Assembly: GCA_029844215.1 (NCBI GenBank)
Contig: CM056726.1
Coordinates: forward strand, 81,149,548-81,213,547
Length of the DNA stretch: 64,000 nt
Direction: 5' to 3'
Source of the DNA: Przewalskia tangutica
Lineage: Eukaryota > Streptophyta > Magnoliopsida > Solanales > Solanaceae
Shown: in pieces, positions 37,705 through 49,380 of the stretch
How positions within the stretch are numbered: the first letter of the stretch is position 1
Layout of the letters: the number at the start of each line of letters is the position of its first letter
Program-made: the position numbers and the translations under genes
Notes under the pieces: model-generated
What the model was told of the DNA's origin: nothing
The model's input: the letters and a program-made list of their open reading frames with translations, nothing else
Database searches by the model: none

Positions 37705-39407
37705 AACACCCCCAAACTTAACCTTTGCTCGCCCTCGAGCAAAGATCAAAAGAAAGACATAAAGACACAAGGAAAAAGAAAATAGAAAGACTCAACGACA
37801 TTGATCACTTTGCTGCATAATTGTTACTTAGAAAAATATGAAGGTTAGCAGAATAATATGCAGGAACATATAGCATGAATTTTTAGCATTCTAAACACAT
37901 TAAGCTAGATATTTCGCAAACTCACTTTAATCATGCTTAATGGAAGTAAGAATACTGAATAAGGCATGTCAATTTCAAAATCCTATGGCATGTTTACTTG
38001 CTATTCTCCACTAATCATGGGTATGCATGTAAGAGATCTTCAGGACTTTTCAGGGTTGTAATGTAGGCTTAGGCATGAGTAGGTAAAAATAGTCATTTAG
38101 GCTCATTTTATGTACCATAAGCTCTTTTGCTTTTCAATTCTTCCCTTTTCTTTTGATTTTCTTTCTTCACTTCATATCTATCTTTCCCCTCTTTTGTTTT
38201 GAGAGAGTGAAGTGTATTATGAATCACAGGCACCCCCAAACTTAGGCTTTTGCCTATTTCTTATTGCTTTTTTATTGGGGTGCATCAAGATTGTTCACTC
38301 TTTTTGTCTCTTATTTAACACTTCCTATTCCAATCATTTCACATTCTCACTTATGGCACAAGTATGAAATTATGGGGTGTCAAAGAAAAAGTTTATTGTT
38401 TAGGCTCAAAGAGACTAACTAGGAATATTTTTAATGTCAGGGATAGGAAAAAGTGGTAAGAATTGGCTAACAAAGAAATGTCTGAGTCATCTCCCCTAAC
38501 ATGCATATCCTAACTATTTCGCCTCAAATAGCAAGCAATCATACACATAGGTTTCAATCATTTAACAATGCATAAATCGAGCAAGAAACCCCAAATAGAC
38601 AGATTTCATGAGTTTTTGGCATATCTAACCTAAATGTTTAGATAGTTGCTTCTAATTCCATTAAATTATTCAATCTTACTTCACTAGGTGTTTCTAGTAA
38701 CTACAGCATGCATGATCTTTGAAGGAAAATTATGACTCAAAAAGAAAAGTATGACTCAAAAACACTTAAAACAAATCAAAAAGACTCAAACATACTAAAA
38801 CAATAAGACACAGATAAAACACCCCCCCCAAACTTAAATCACACATTGTCCCCAATTTGTGCAAGACTCAAAGAAAATAGAAGAGAACATGACAACTTAC
38901 AGACTTGGTTTAAAGTGGTGGCGGTGGCGGTGGATAATGCATAGAATCCCGTGAGAGGGGGCTGGTTCTCGATTTTTGATTTAGAGAAAGGACAATCAGA
39001 TTGGGGCTTCCTCACGACTTCAGATTTTTCGTCGTGGCGCCGCGACCCTCTGAACTTTCTGCGTCGCGGTGCTCTGATTTGGCGCGGCTGAACTGAACTT
39101 TTACGGACTTTTGGCACATGGCCTGCAAATGGCGCGGCGCGAATCTCTGCGCCTTTACGATCTTTTAGCGCGTGGCTAAGCCGATTTTCTGGAAATCTTT
39201 TTTTTTCCTTTTTGGCTTCTTTTCAGTTTTCGCCCTCAAAATTCTTGGCTCTGTACCTGTCATCACAACATATAAACAATACCTCCGTGAGACTGTTCTA
39301 AGTAAAAACTAAACTGCATTAAATTGAATAAAATAAATTTAAATAACTTTGGGTTGCCTCCCAAATAGCGATGTCTTTACGTCTTTTAGCCGAACGCAAG
39401 TTCCTTA
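37705..39407 (-). other. Athila 3' non-coding region
   Basis: Between the pol stop and the LTR. It holds three polypurine-like runs on the minus strand (AAGTTTGGGGGTG at about 37706-37720, 38231-38244 and 38820-38836). It also has an AT-rich body and GC-rich GGCGCGGCGCG motifs at 39030-39175. A 92-codon open frame on the minus strand (38839-39117) crosses the GC-rich part; it has no recognisable domain and is probably spurious. Confidence 0.65.
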
Positions 39408-41169
39408 TCATTTTAGGGTGAGAGAGGTTACTAGGCTCATATATTCCATTTTGTTGATCAAATAGGGTTTTAACCTTTGTCCGTTTACCTTGAAGGGGGC
39501 TCCCTCTCTCCCTTTTACTTCAACTGCACCATAGGGGAATGCTCATACCACAGTGTATGGTCCTGACCAACGCGATTTTAACTTGCCTGGAAACAGCCTT
39601 AATCTTGAATTGAATAAGAGCACTTGTTATTCTTCTTGGAAGTCTTTTGGTAGAAACATCTTGTCGTGCCATACTTTCGTTTGTTCCTTGTAGATCTTTG
39701 CATTCTCATAGGCGTTGTGTCTGAATTCATCCAACTCACTCAGCTGTAGCAGCCTCTTCTGTCCTGCTGCCTTGGCATCCATGTTCAGCTTCCTCATTGC
39801 CCAATAGGCTCTGTGTTCCAACTCTACTGGCAAATGACATGCTTTACCAAGAATTAACTTATATGGTGACATCCCAATTGGGGTTTTGAATGTTGTTCTG
39901 TACGCCCACAGTGCGTCATCCAGTTTGATAGACCAATCTTTTCTTGAGCCATCCACCGTCTTTTCCAATATGCTCTTCACTTTCCTATTTGACACTTCTG
40001 CTTGCCCATTCGCTTGAGGGTGGTAGGAAAGTGTGGTGCGATGGTAGACTCCATATCGGGAAAGCAATGTATTCAACTGCCTGTTGCAAAAGTGACTTCC
40101 TTCATCACTAATGATGGCCCTTGGAGTACCAAACCTTGTGAATATATTCTTTTGAATGAATCTTTGAACAGTCTTACTATCATTTTCTTTAGTGGCTACT
40201 GCTTCTACCCATTTGAACACATAATATACTGCCAGAAGGATGTACTGATTTCCAAAGGACGATGGGAATGGACCCATGAAATCGATTCCCCACACATCAA
40301 ATAGTTCTACTTCCAATATCCCTTGCGAAGGCATTTCATTTCGTCTTGATATGTTCCCTGTTCGTTGACAACGATCACACCTCTTCACAAAGGCGTGGGC
40401 ATCCTTAAAAAGTGTTGGCCAATAGAAACTGCTTTGCAGTACCTTTGCTGCTGTTCTTGATGCCCCAAAGTGTCCACCACATGGTAGGGTATGACAATGA
40501 GTGAGAATCTGGTGCATCTCCTCCTCTGGTATACATCGCCTGATGACTTGATCGACACAGTGTTTGTATAACATCGGCTCCTCCCAATAGTAGTGTTTTA
40601 CTTCGGAGTAAAACCTCTTCACTTGATGTCTTGTCAATCCTGGGGGTATTACCTTAGTTGCAAGAAAATTAACAAAATCAGCGTACCAAGGTAAATTAAA
40701 AACCGCACTTACTTGAAACAATTGCTCATCTGGGAAGTGATAATTTATCTGCACATCCTTGGTGTTCTGGCTCTCTGTGTTCTCAAGTCTTGACAAGTGG
40801 TCTGCAACTTAGTTATCTGTCCCCTTCTTGTCACGAATTTCCATGTCGAATTCTTGTTGTAGAAAGACCCATCAAATGAGGCGAGGTTTTGCATCCTTCT
40901 TTGTCATCAAGTACTTTATGGCAGAGTGGTCAGTGTATACTATCACCTTATTCCCAATCAAGTATGGCCTGAATTTCTCAAATGCATACACTATTGCTAG
41001 CAATTATTTTTCTGTAATCGCGTAATTTAATTGTGCGTCATTCAGAGTTTTACTAGCATAGTAAATGGATCTAAATACCTTATCGATTCTCTGTCTAAGA
41101 ACTGCTCCTACTGCATAATCACTTGCATCGCACATTAGTTCAAATGGGAGCTCCCAATTTGGTGCAATG
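39408..41169 (-). pseudogene. pol: Athila pol, RNase H and integrase portion, with five in-frame stops
   Basis: Read on the minus strand from 41169. RNase H starts with WELPFELMCDASDYAVGAVL and includes VYTDHSAIKYL. Integrase follows, with an HHCC zinc finger (HCHTLPCGGHF, CDRCQRTGN), catalytic WGIDFMGPF, IISDEGSHF and HPQANGQAEVSNR, and the Athila signature GKACHLPVELEHRAYWA. It would cut template RNA from the hybrid and insert the DNA copy. The frame is kept throughout but carries stops at 41004-41006 (at the RNase H glutamate), 40872, 40809, 39627 and 39543; the natural stop is TGA at 39408. The 40872 and 40809 stops fit C-to-T change. The open stretch 40796-39627 is 389 codons. Decay is by substitution, not indels, unlike the gag genes here. 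Confidence 0.9.
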
Positions 41170-43363
41170 TGTCACGACCCGATCCCGGGACGGTGACTGG
41201 TGCCTTACCCCGGGCACCCTAGTGATACAACATCAGAGAAAAACCAGCGGAAATAAAACATACAGATATGAAACAAGAGATATGATAATAAAACAGGCCA
41301 ACCAAAACGGTTGCCTTCTTGCATATATGAGAAATTGAGCAGTTACATCCTTTACAACCACAACCTGATACCACAAACCTCTAAGAATGTAACAACAACT
41401 ATGACGGACAGGCCCGCCATACCACGAATGTACAAGAACCTACAACTCGAGGAAACATACCAAAAGATAAGCCTCGAGAAAGCGGAGCTTCCCAATCTGT
41501 TGAGCGTGATCCTATGGCGAGGATCAACAGCGATGTACCTCTACTGCGGCATGAGCGCAACCCGCCGAAGGAGGTCGATAACAGTACCAAGTATGTGGCG
41601 GAAATCATGTAAACGAAATCATAACAATCTAAAATAAAACAGGAGACATGTATGATAACAAAACTACAGTTCACAACATAAAAGCAGTCATGTCAAGTCA
41701 GGGACTCACGCCCTCAAAGTCATCCCTCATGCCCGTGGAACTCCTTCCTCACCGCGATCTAGGTATAAATCGTGTGATACGTATAACATGTCTCTGCCCA
41801 TCTCATGGACTCGGTGTCGGATCGTATGGAATACATTCCCGGCCCATCTCATGGACTCGGTGTCGGATCGTGTGGAATACATTCCCGGCCCATCTCATGG
41901 ACTCGGTGTCGGATCGTGTGGAATACATTCCCGGTCCATCCCATGGACTCGGTATAGAATCGTGTGGAATACATTCCCGGTCCATCCCATGGACTCGGTG
42001 TCGGATCGTATGGAATACATTCCCGGCCCATCTCATGGACTCGGTGCCAAATCGTGTGGAATACATTCCCGGTCCATCCCATGGACTCAGTATCGGATCG
42101 TATGGAATACATTCCCGACCCATCTCATGGACTCGGTGCCAAATCGTGTGGAATACATTCCCGGTCCATCCCATGGACTCGGTGTCGGATCGTATGGAAT
42201 ACATTCCCGGCCCATCTCATGGACTCGGTGCCAAATCGTGTGGAATACATTCCCGGTCCATCCCATGGACTCGGTATAGAATCGGCCATAACATTTAAAC
42301 GCTCTTTTAAGACAGATTAAGATAATACCATGCTTTCCTTTTAAATCAACTAAGGCAATATTATGCCCTCCTTTTTAAACCAAACCACTTTCCTTTTTAA
42401 AGTCAAGTAAAAACATTCTTTTCCAAAAGTTCAAGTTGCATAATTTCAAATACTCCAGTCTCTTATTTTCAAAAGATTCATAGATCATAGTTTTAAACAC
42501 TTAATAACGTAATCTCTTTTTTTAAAACAATTTGAGTAACATATGCCTTATGTGTGGGTAGGTTATTCTTGTTTATAACAATCTTATTAAAGCAGCCATG
42601 ATCTAGAAAATGTAATACAATTTTGTCTTATCTTAGCTTCTATGCAGATGGAGGTTTCTACTGGTTTTAATATAATTAATTATTTGTCAATACATTTTCC
42701 TTTATTAACGCTGCAGTGGTTCGTTCGATACTTATTCTCATTTCCGAAATCAGTAAAACATTATTCTTTAAAAACCAAGTACTCATTACTCACGAATGAG
42801 GTTTTACAAATTCATATCAAGTTAATTAAGTCAAGTCTCTTATCTTTTAAGATCAAGTCTCTTAACTTCTAAAATTAGTAAACCATTCTTTTACCTACAT
42901 AAAGTCGTTATAACTAACTTCCCATAAAGCTATTATAACACTTTATGTTTTAAACCAACTAAAACTCATTTAGCACATGTACGTCTACCGTACTACATAG
43001 TTTACAAAACATGTTGCTAGAAAGGATAGGAAGAGGTTCACATACCTCGCGACGATTATCGACAATTAGCAAAAAGCTCCAAGTACTACAACCTTGCTAG
43101 CCTTTTCCACCCTTCAAGTAGAATACGCTACTCGTAGTACTTCCACCTATAATGGCCATGGCGTCTATCAACTCATAGATCTCTTCGTAGAATATTCTCT
43201 GAAAATTGGCACCTCCCACGTAACCACATAAATCTCCTCATCTACTCAGGCCCGTTACCAGGCCAAGAACTCCCAGGGGATTACACGTCTAACCGGACGT
43301 GCACAATTTGTCTCACAATGCTACAAGTCTACTGTAAATACAGTCCTATGTAACTACAGTTCA
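41170..43363 (-). repeat. Fragment J: D-type LTR, truncated, head-to-head with K
   Basis: Begins TGTCACGACCCGATCCCGGG inside Athila RNase H. It carries the 46-bp array of the D subfamily (41790-42295), the conserved block (about 42590-42740) and the ACGT hairpin (about 43285-43305), and stops at about 43363. The missing part is the first about 900 bp of the LTR. At its broken end it meets K's LTR, broken at the same LTR position but pointing the other way. Confidence 0.8.
41790..42295. repeat. 46-bp minisatellite array, about 11 copies (fragment J)
   Basis: Units contain ATCTCATGGACTCGGTG and GTGGAATACATTCCCGG, with two alternating variants (CCCATCTCATGG and TCCATCCCATGG). Long open frames in several frames on both strands (up to 216 codons) are a product of the stop-free unit. 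Confidence 0.9.
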
Positions 43364-45907
43364 ATAGGACTAGAAGGATATTAAAGAAGAGAATTGAACT
43401 GTAGTTACATAGGACTGTATTTACAGTAGACTTGTAGCATTGTGAGACAAATTGTGCACATCCTGTTAGACGTGTAATCCCGTGGGATTTGTTGGCTTTG
43501 TGTAGCTTTAATGAGAGAAGATTTATGGTTACGAGATGAGAGAGAGTCTTCGAATTTTGGTAGAATAAGGAATCTTGTATTTAGAATATTCTACGAAGAG
43601 ATCTAGAAGTTGATAGGCGTTTTATGGCCATTATAGGTTGAAGTACGAGTAGCGTATTCTACTTGAAGGGTGGAGAAACTACCAAGGTTATAGTACTGGG
43701 CGTTTTGCTAATTGTCGATAACATGCAGGTATGTGAACCTCTTCCTATCTTTTCTAGCATGATTGTTGTGAACTGTAGTATGCGGTAGACGTACATGTGC
43801 TAAATGAATTTGGTTGGTTTAAAACATAAAGTGTTATAACGGCTTTATGGGAAGTTTGCTATAACAACTTTATGTAGGTAAAGAAATGGTTTGTGGTTTT
43901 TAAAAGATAAGATACTTGACTTATAAATGACTTGATGTGAAATGTTAAGGACTTGGTTTGTGTTAAACAGTTGTGAAACCGCTTTTATGAGAAATGGGTA
44001 CTTGAGTTTTAAAAGGAATAATATTATATTGATTTCGGAAATGAGATTAAGTATCGAACAAACCACTGCAACGTTAATAAAGGAAAATGTATTGACTAAT
44101 TAATTACTATTAAAACCAGTAGAAATCTCCATCTGCATGGAAGCTAAGATAAGACAAAATTGTATTACATTTCCTAGATCATGGCTGCTTTAATAAGAAT
44201 CATTATAAACAAGCATTAATTTTCTTAAATTTCCAAAGTAAGGAACTTGATTTCTAAAAGAAAAGAGACTTGAGGAATTGAAGAGTTTTTGGTTTAAAAG
44301 AAAGACATGGTTTTGTCTTAAATTGGTTTAAAACATAAAGTGTTATAACAACTTTATGGGAAGTTAGTTATAACGACTTTATGAAACAAGAGAATGGTTT
44401 TATCATTAGTTTTAAAATGGTAACTTGACCTTAAAAGGAGAAGTTTTTTGGTCTAAAAAGAAGGCATGGTATTGTCTTAATTTGGTTTAAAAAGGAAAGT
44501 ATGGAAGTTGTTTTGGTTTACTTAAAATGTTAGTCACTCTATTTTGATAATACGGGCATCGGGTGACCTTTGTAAAAGAAATGGATCTTTTAAAAAGAAT
44601 TTAACGTACGTAGTACTTTGGGGTTAAAACCTGGACTTTGGCATAAAATGAAAGTACCTTGAGTTATGTGTAACTTGCCTATGTTTGCGTGTGATAGCCT
44701 TGTCGTGCTAGTATTGTATTTATATACCACCGCGTCTCTCGATGGAGGGCCGGCTGATTTGTTATGATCTTACTTGGACGTACCGGCAGTGACGGAGCAT
44801 TCCACGGGTACGCTTCTGTGATTATTATTCCATGGACTAGCTCTCCATGAGGTTTTACTGATTCGGCGGTATCCGTAGTTGGCTCGTGCTTACCCCGAGG
44901 TCGTGGATGATTCGTCTTGGTATCGGTAGTTAGCCTTACTTTCCCGTTCAGTTTTGTGGACGGTCTCGTGATTCCGCTTGGTATCACGGTAGTTAGTCTT
45001 CGTACTTGCCGGCCACGATACGTGCGCGGTGGTATCTGGTAGTTGGCTTTCGTACTTGCCATGGGTCAGCTTCGTGGTATGGTTATGTAGATTTGTTGGT
45101 ACGGCTTTGGTATCTGGTAGTTGGCTTTCGTACTTGCCCCGGTCAGTTGAGGATGCGGCTTTGGTATCTGGTAATTAGCCTTCGTACTTGCCCCGTACGG
45201 TTGTTATGACACAGGTGGGACCTGGTGTTCATGTGTACTCCTTGGTGTTGCTATATCATAGACTGCTGGCAGCGAGGAAGGTATTCCACGGGCACGAATG
45301 ATGTGGTGGGCGTGAGACCCATATTTATATTTGAGTGATAACTTTGAGGGCGTGAGTCCACGACTGACGCGTATTGCTTATTATGTATATCGTAGTTTGG
45401 TTATCATATATGTCTCCTGTTTTATATAGACTACTATGATTTCATTTACAGTATTTTCAGTTTCACATACTTGGTACCTGTTGTACTGACCTCCTCCGGG
45501 GGGCTGCTTTCATGCCGCAGGTAGAGGTACATCGGTTGTTGATCCTCGCTAATAGGATCACAGTTCAGCGTATTGGGAAGCTCCGTTTCTCTGGAGGCTT
45601 ATCTTTTGGTATGTTTCCCTGAGTTGTAGGTTCTTGTACATTCAGGGGTATGGCGGGGCCCTGTCCCGTCATAGTTGTGGTTACATTCTTAGAGGTCTGT
45701 AGTACTGTTGTGGGCAGGGTTGTAAAGGATGTAACTGTTCAATTTTTGTATATATGCAAGAAGGCAACCGTTTTGGTTGGCCTGTTTTATTATCATATCT
45801 CTTGTTTCATGTTTAAGTTTTTATTTCCGCTGATTTTTCTCTGATGTTGTATCACTAGGGTGCCCGGGGCAAGGCACCAGTCACGGGCCCGGGATCGGGT
45901 CGTGACA
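43364..45907 (+). repeat. 5' LTR of element K, missing its first about 880 bp
   Basis: Starts at the J junction and aligns from about base 890 of K's 3' LTR. It lacks U3 and the TATA box, so K has no promoter of its own. It includes the conserved block (about 44040-44190) and a tandem array (44830-45205), and ends GGGATCGGGTCGTGACA. Confidence 0.8.
44830..45205. repeat. Irregular minisatellite array, about 50-80 bp units, 6 copies (LTR K, 5')
   Basis: Units carry TTGGTATCTGGTAGTTGGCT and TTCGTACTTGCC. Its sister array is at 51430-51800. This unit type is found only in K. Confidence 0.75.
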
Positions 45908-45911
45908 AAAG

Positions 45912-45923
45912 TGGTATCAAAGC
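45912..45923 (+). other. Primer-binding site of element K
   Basis: TGGTATCAAAGC, four bases after the LTR; one mismatch to the initiator-Met site. Confidence 0.8.
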
Positions 45924-46113
45924 AGTTAGTCCTCGGAAAGTGTCTACAGACCGTGTCTAGTAGAGTCTTGATTATCGGTGTGTTATGCACCACATCTATA
46001 ATCAGGAGGCTGCAGGACATTTAGGATTGATTTCCATTCTTCTCACTATGAGATCGTGCCTTAGAGCTGTGTTGTAAGTTGGACTCCCTCTGACGTATTC
46101 TTTTATATCAGTT

Positions 46114-47352
46114 ATTCCTCCACGCAAGGCAACCAGAGCCTAGAAGGGCAAGGCAGCAGAGGGAGCTGCGAGTAGAGCACGGAGGGTTACCAGGACAGAG
46201 GCCCAGTCTTTACCCGAGGTGGTGCTACAGACGGCGGATTCTATGATGCCGCCCAAAGAGAGTTTAGAGCGGCGCGGTAGCTCACGAGGCCACGATATCT
46301 GAGCCTCCAGTCCCACGGCCAGGAACAGATGATATGGGTTGCAAGAAGATGGCCCAGTTACTAGTTAGGTTTATGGCGAGACTTGAGGACGACGGAGGCG
46401 GTGGTACGATGAGCACCCAGGCCGATAGTTGGAGACTTCGGGACTTCTTAAGTTGCGATCACCGATGTTCTATGGATCGAGAGCCGAGGATGACCTCGTG
46501 AGTTTATCCGAAGCGATTCTGGATCATGAGAGTGATCGAGGCCTCGAGGCAGTCGGTGGTATTGAGTTCATCGGCCGCGTGATCGCAGCCGATCGTGGTT
46601 TGATTCACGGAACCGCCCGGGAGCATGCGCTTCCAGCTGTATGGGACGAGTTATCGGGGGCATTTCTTGCACATTTCTTGCCCCCACAGATGAGGAGGTC
46701 TCGGGCCGACAAATTTTTGATGTTGAGGCAGGATGGGCGTACGGTTCGGGAGTACAACATGGAGTTTGACTCGTTGGCTCGATATGTCCTGGCGTTAGTG
46801 GCAAATATGGAGGACAGAGTGCACCGCTACGTCACGGGGATCGATGACTACTTGGCAGAGGCTTGCTCGGGTGTAGCTCTTCAGCCGGGCATGGACATTG
46901 CCCGCATGCAGGCTTATGCACTTGGGTGTGAGGAGCGGAGAGGTCAACGGAATGGCCGGATCAGCGAAGAGGCCGAACAGCAGGGTCGTTTGGCGACTTT
47001 CGAGGCGGACCGCCTCAGCAGACTAGTTATGCGCCTCCGCCAAGTCTGAGCGGTCCTCGCGATTGAGGCATCGAGTATTCGGGAGCGGTCAGGCTCGAGG
47101 TTGAGTTTTCGGGGGAGTAGTGGTGTTGACCAGATGAGGCCACCCTTACCTCAGTGTGGCCGTTGCGGTAAAATCCATAAGGGGGAGTGTCGTGCTAGTT
47201 CGGGAGGTTGTTTTACATGCGGCCAGCAGGGCCATTTTGCGAGAAATTGTCCGACCAGAGGTAGCGCGGATGTAGAGACTCGGCCTTCAGGATCTATGGC
47301 TGGTTCATCACCTTCTACAGCTATGCGCCCTGCAGGGCAGGCCTATGATTAG
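46114..47352 (+). pseudogene. gag: gag of element K, start codon lost and frameshifted
   Basis: The usual ATG is ATT at 46114-46116 and a TAG follows at 46141-46143, so the natural start cannot work. From 46429 a long open frame to 47049 carries the capsid-like domain: VWDELSGAFLAHFLPPQ, RTVREYNMEFDSLARYV, DDYLAEACSGVALQPGMD and ARMQAYALGCEERRGQRNG. About 46490-46620 is out of frame relative to the other copies. After a stop at 47047-47049 the frame resumes at 47101-47352 with two zinc knuckles, CGRCGKIHKGEC and CFTCGQQGHFARNC, and ends TAG at 47350-47352. The zinc knuckles would bind element RNA. No protease or pol follows. Confidence 0.85.
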
Positions 47353-48304
47353 AGTGAAGCGGTAGATACAGGTATATCCTTAACCCTCTAGAGATTAGTA
47401 TGCTTGATATGATAATCTTATTATTGTGTGCTATGTACGGATAGCGTTGTGTTATTGGTGAGTTAGAAAACATGGGTAGTTGAAAAGGTAAGTATAGGGG
47501 TATGAAAGGTGTGAACCTTAGAATATTACACGTCGAGACCTTAGATGTAAGGTCATCTCGAGTAGAAGATTTTGCGGGTGATCCTTGTCGGAGAGCATTA
47601 TATACATAGGGCGTACCAGTGGGATAATTCCTTGGGTTGTGTAAGATGAAAGTGGTAGCTTTCAGGACTTGAATAGGTAAGATTGTTCCGGATCGGGGAA
47701 CAAGAGTTTGGCGCGATTATGGGTCGGGTTGAGGACCATTCGCGGGTCGACCCGCAGCCCGATTTGGGGTGGGGTCAGTTCGAGGTGGTCCCACCAGGTG
47801 GTAGGGTCACGAAGGTGCTAAGCCCAGGTTTAGGTAACCATCGTAAGAGTTCGTGGATACGTTCGATCAGAATCGGACCATGAAGACCGGGAATGGCCTT
47901 AAAGAAATTTGAGGCTAGTAAGATGACCAAGTTTGGAGGTAGTGACTCCAAGGTTTTGGAAACTGAAGTAATGACTGAAGTGGGGTAAGTATACTAGAAA
48001 GAGTTCGGGTGTACGAGAAGGGTACGACGAGTAAGGAAGGAAGCGAACATGTGTTAAGAGGATGAAAGTGATCTTTTTGTGAAGTGAAGGTGCGAAGAAA
48101 GTAGCCTTTAGACTATGGGTGGAAACTTTTGTGATCTTAGAGGTGATTCCTCCTTGGCTTGGATTTGGGTTTTAGCGTGTGTTATATTATGGCCAATGGT
48201 GGCATAATTGGTTTCGTAAGTATAGTAGTGGAGACTATACCGACGCGTGTACTTTGGAGACTTAGAAGGAACATTCGGGACGAATGTTTCTAAGGGGGGA
48301 AGAA
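47353..48304 (+). other. Element K interior, 3' non-coding region and polypurine tract
   Basis: About 950 bp shared with A, B, C, D and I. It includes CGGGTCGACCCGCAGCCCG near 47742 and the GGGTACGACGAGTAAG block near 48017. It ends with AACATTCG/CGAATGTT (about 48280-48298) and the run AAGGGGGGAAGAA. Confidence 0.75.
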
Positions 48305-48700
48305 TGTTACACCCCGTAGTTCCAGGGTATGTATTTGAGGACGTACGTACGAGAATACGACATTAAAATAGAAAGGGAGAAAATACGTGATTTTTTCCGA
48401 CGGAAAAATATTCCGAGCCTTGTGAATGAAATTTTACGGTTTCAATAATTTAATTTATTGCGGATTTTTTCGAGAGATAAAATATTTTGGACCAATAGGA
48501 GGGCGACATGTGTCACCCCTAGGTGGCAATGTTGGACGAAATGGTGGTCAATGTTTGGCACGTTTTTTGCCTTTAAAATGTCTAAAACATTTGGTCAAAG
48601 TCTTGAAGATATTTTGAGTAGTAGATAGATAAGTGGGACCCACACACACATGGCTCAATCTAGACCACACACTTGCTTTGATCTTGGCCATTGATTGGCC

Positions 48701-48708
48701 TATAAATA
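48701..48708 (+). promoter_or_regulatory. TATA box of LTR K (3' copy)
   Basis: TATAAATA, 396 bp into the LTR. K's 5' LTR lacks this region. Confidence 0.55.
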
Positions 48709-49380
48709 CACCCTTAGTGCAAGACTAAAATTCATCCACACTTAGAGTTTTTCAAGTTTGAAATACTCCCTCCCTCTTGAGTGTAGCTCTCAGCTTTGCC
48801 TTGATTTTGTGAGCTAAAGTTGTCCAAAAATTCTTAAAGTTTTAAGTGTTCTTCCTTAGTGTATTAGGAAGATTATTAACCAAAAGTTAGAAAAGATTTC
48901 GCACCCTAGCCACTAAAAGTACCCCTTGGCCGAGAGTTGCCACAATCAAAGCCTAAGTGTTCTTCACTTTTTGGAGTTGAAGTGTTAAGGGAAGTTGTTT
49001 AGAAACTTCTAAGGGTTGCTTGGAGCGGGTTGAAGCGTAAGGAATTGGAGCTAAACGTTGCTTAGGATCGACATATAATCTTGGATAATTTTGGGCTTAT
49101 CAAGGTAATGATCTTTATCCCCCTATTGTAATTGGATATTACATGTTGTAGTAATGTATAGTTGAGTATACTATATGTAGAATGAATATTGAAAAGGATT
49201 GAACTGTATTTACATTGGACTGTATTTACAGTAAACTTGTGTAGTATATCTGTGAAGTAGTATTGAACACGTCCTGTTAGACGTGTAATCCCCTGGGAGT
49301 TGTTGGCCTGGTAGCGAGCCTGAGTAGAGGATGAGATTTATGTGGTTACGGGGGGGAGGTGCTGCCGAATTTTCTGTAGA

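Larger units (their letters stand above)
36479..41169 (-). mobile_element. Athila-type Ty3/gypsy element, 3' half (continues at 52482)
   Basis: Minus-strand element: LTR 36479-37704, a 1.7-kb non-coding 3' region, then integrase and RNase H coding sequence to 41169. There it is interrupted by J-K, and pol resumes with reverse transcriptase at 52482-53206. Protein features are typical of the Athila lineage. The 5' half, with gag and the 5' LTR, would lie right of F, outside the window. Confidence 0.85.

Noticed and set aside
37501..37785. 94-codon plus-strand open frame
   Set aside because: Crosses the LTR/interior boundary, is antisense to Athila, and has no recognisable motif.
38839..39117. 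92-codon minus-strand open frame in the Athila 3' region
   Set aside because: Basic, low-complexity translation of a GC-rich cassette, with no domain and no evidence of conservation.
41648..42320. Long overlapping open frames (up to 216 codons) on both strands
   Set aside because: They run through the 46-bp minisatellite, whose unit lacks stops. The protein repeats shift frame with each unit, there is no start context or conservation, and the sister array in D gives different frames.
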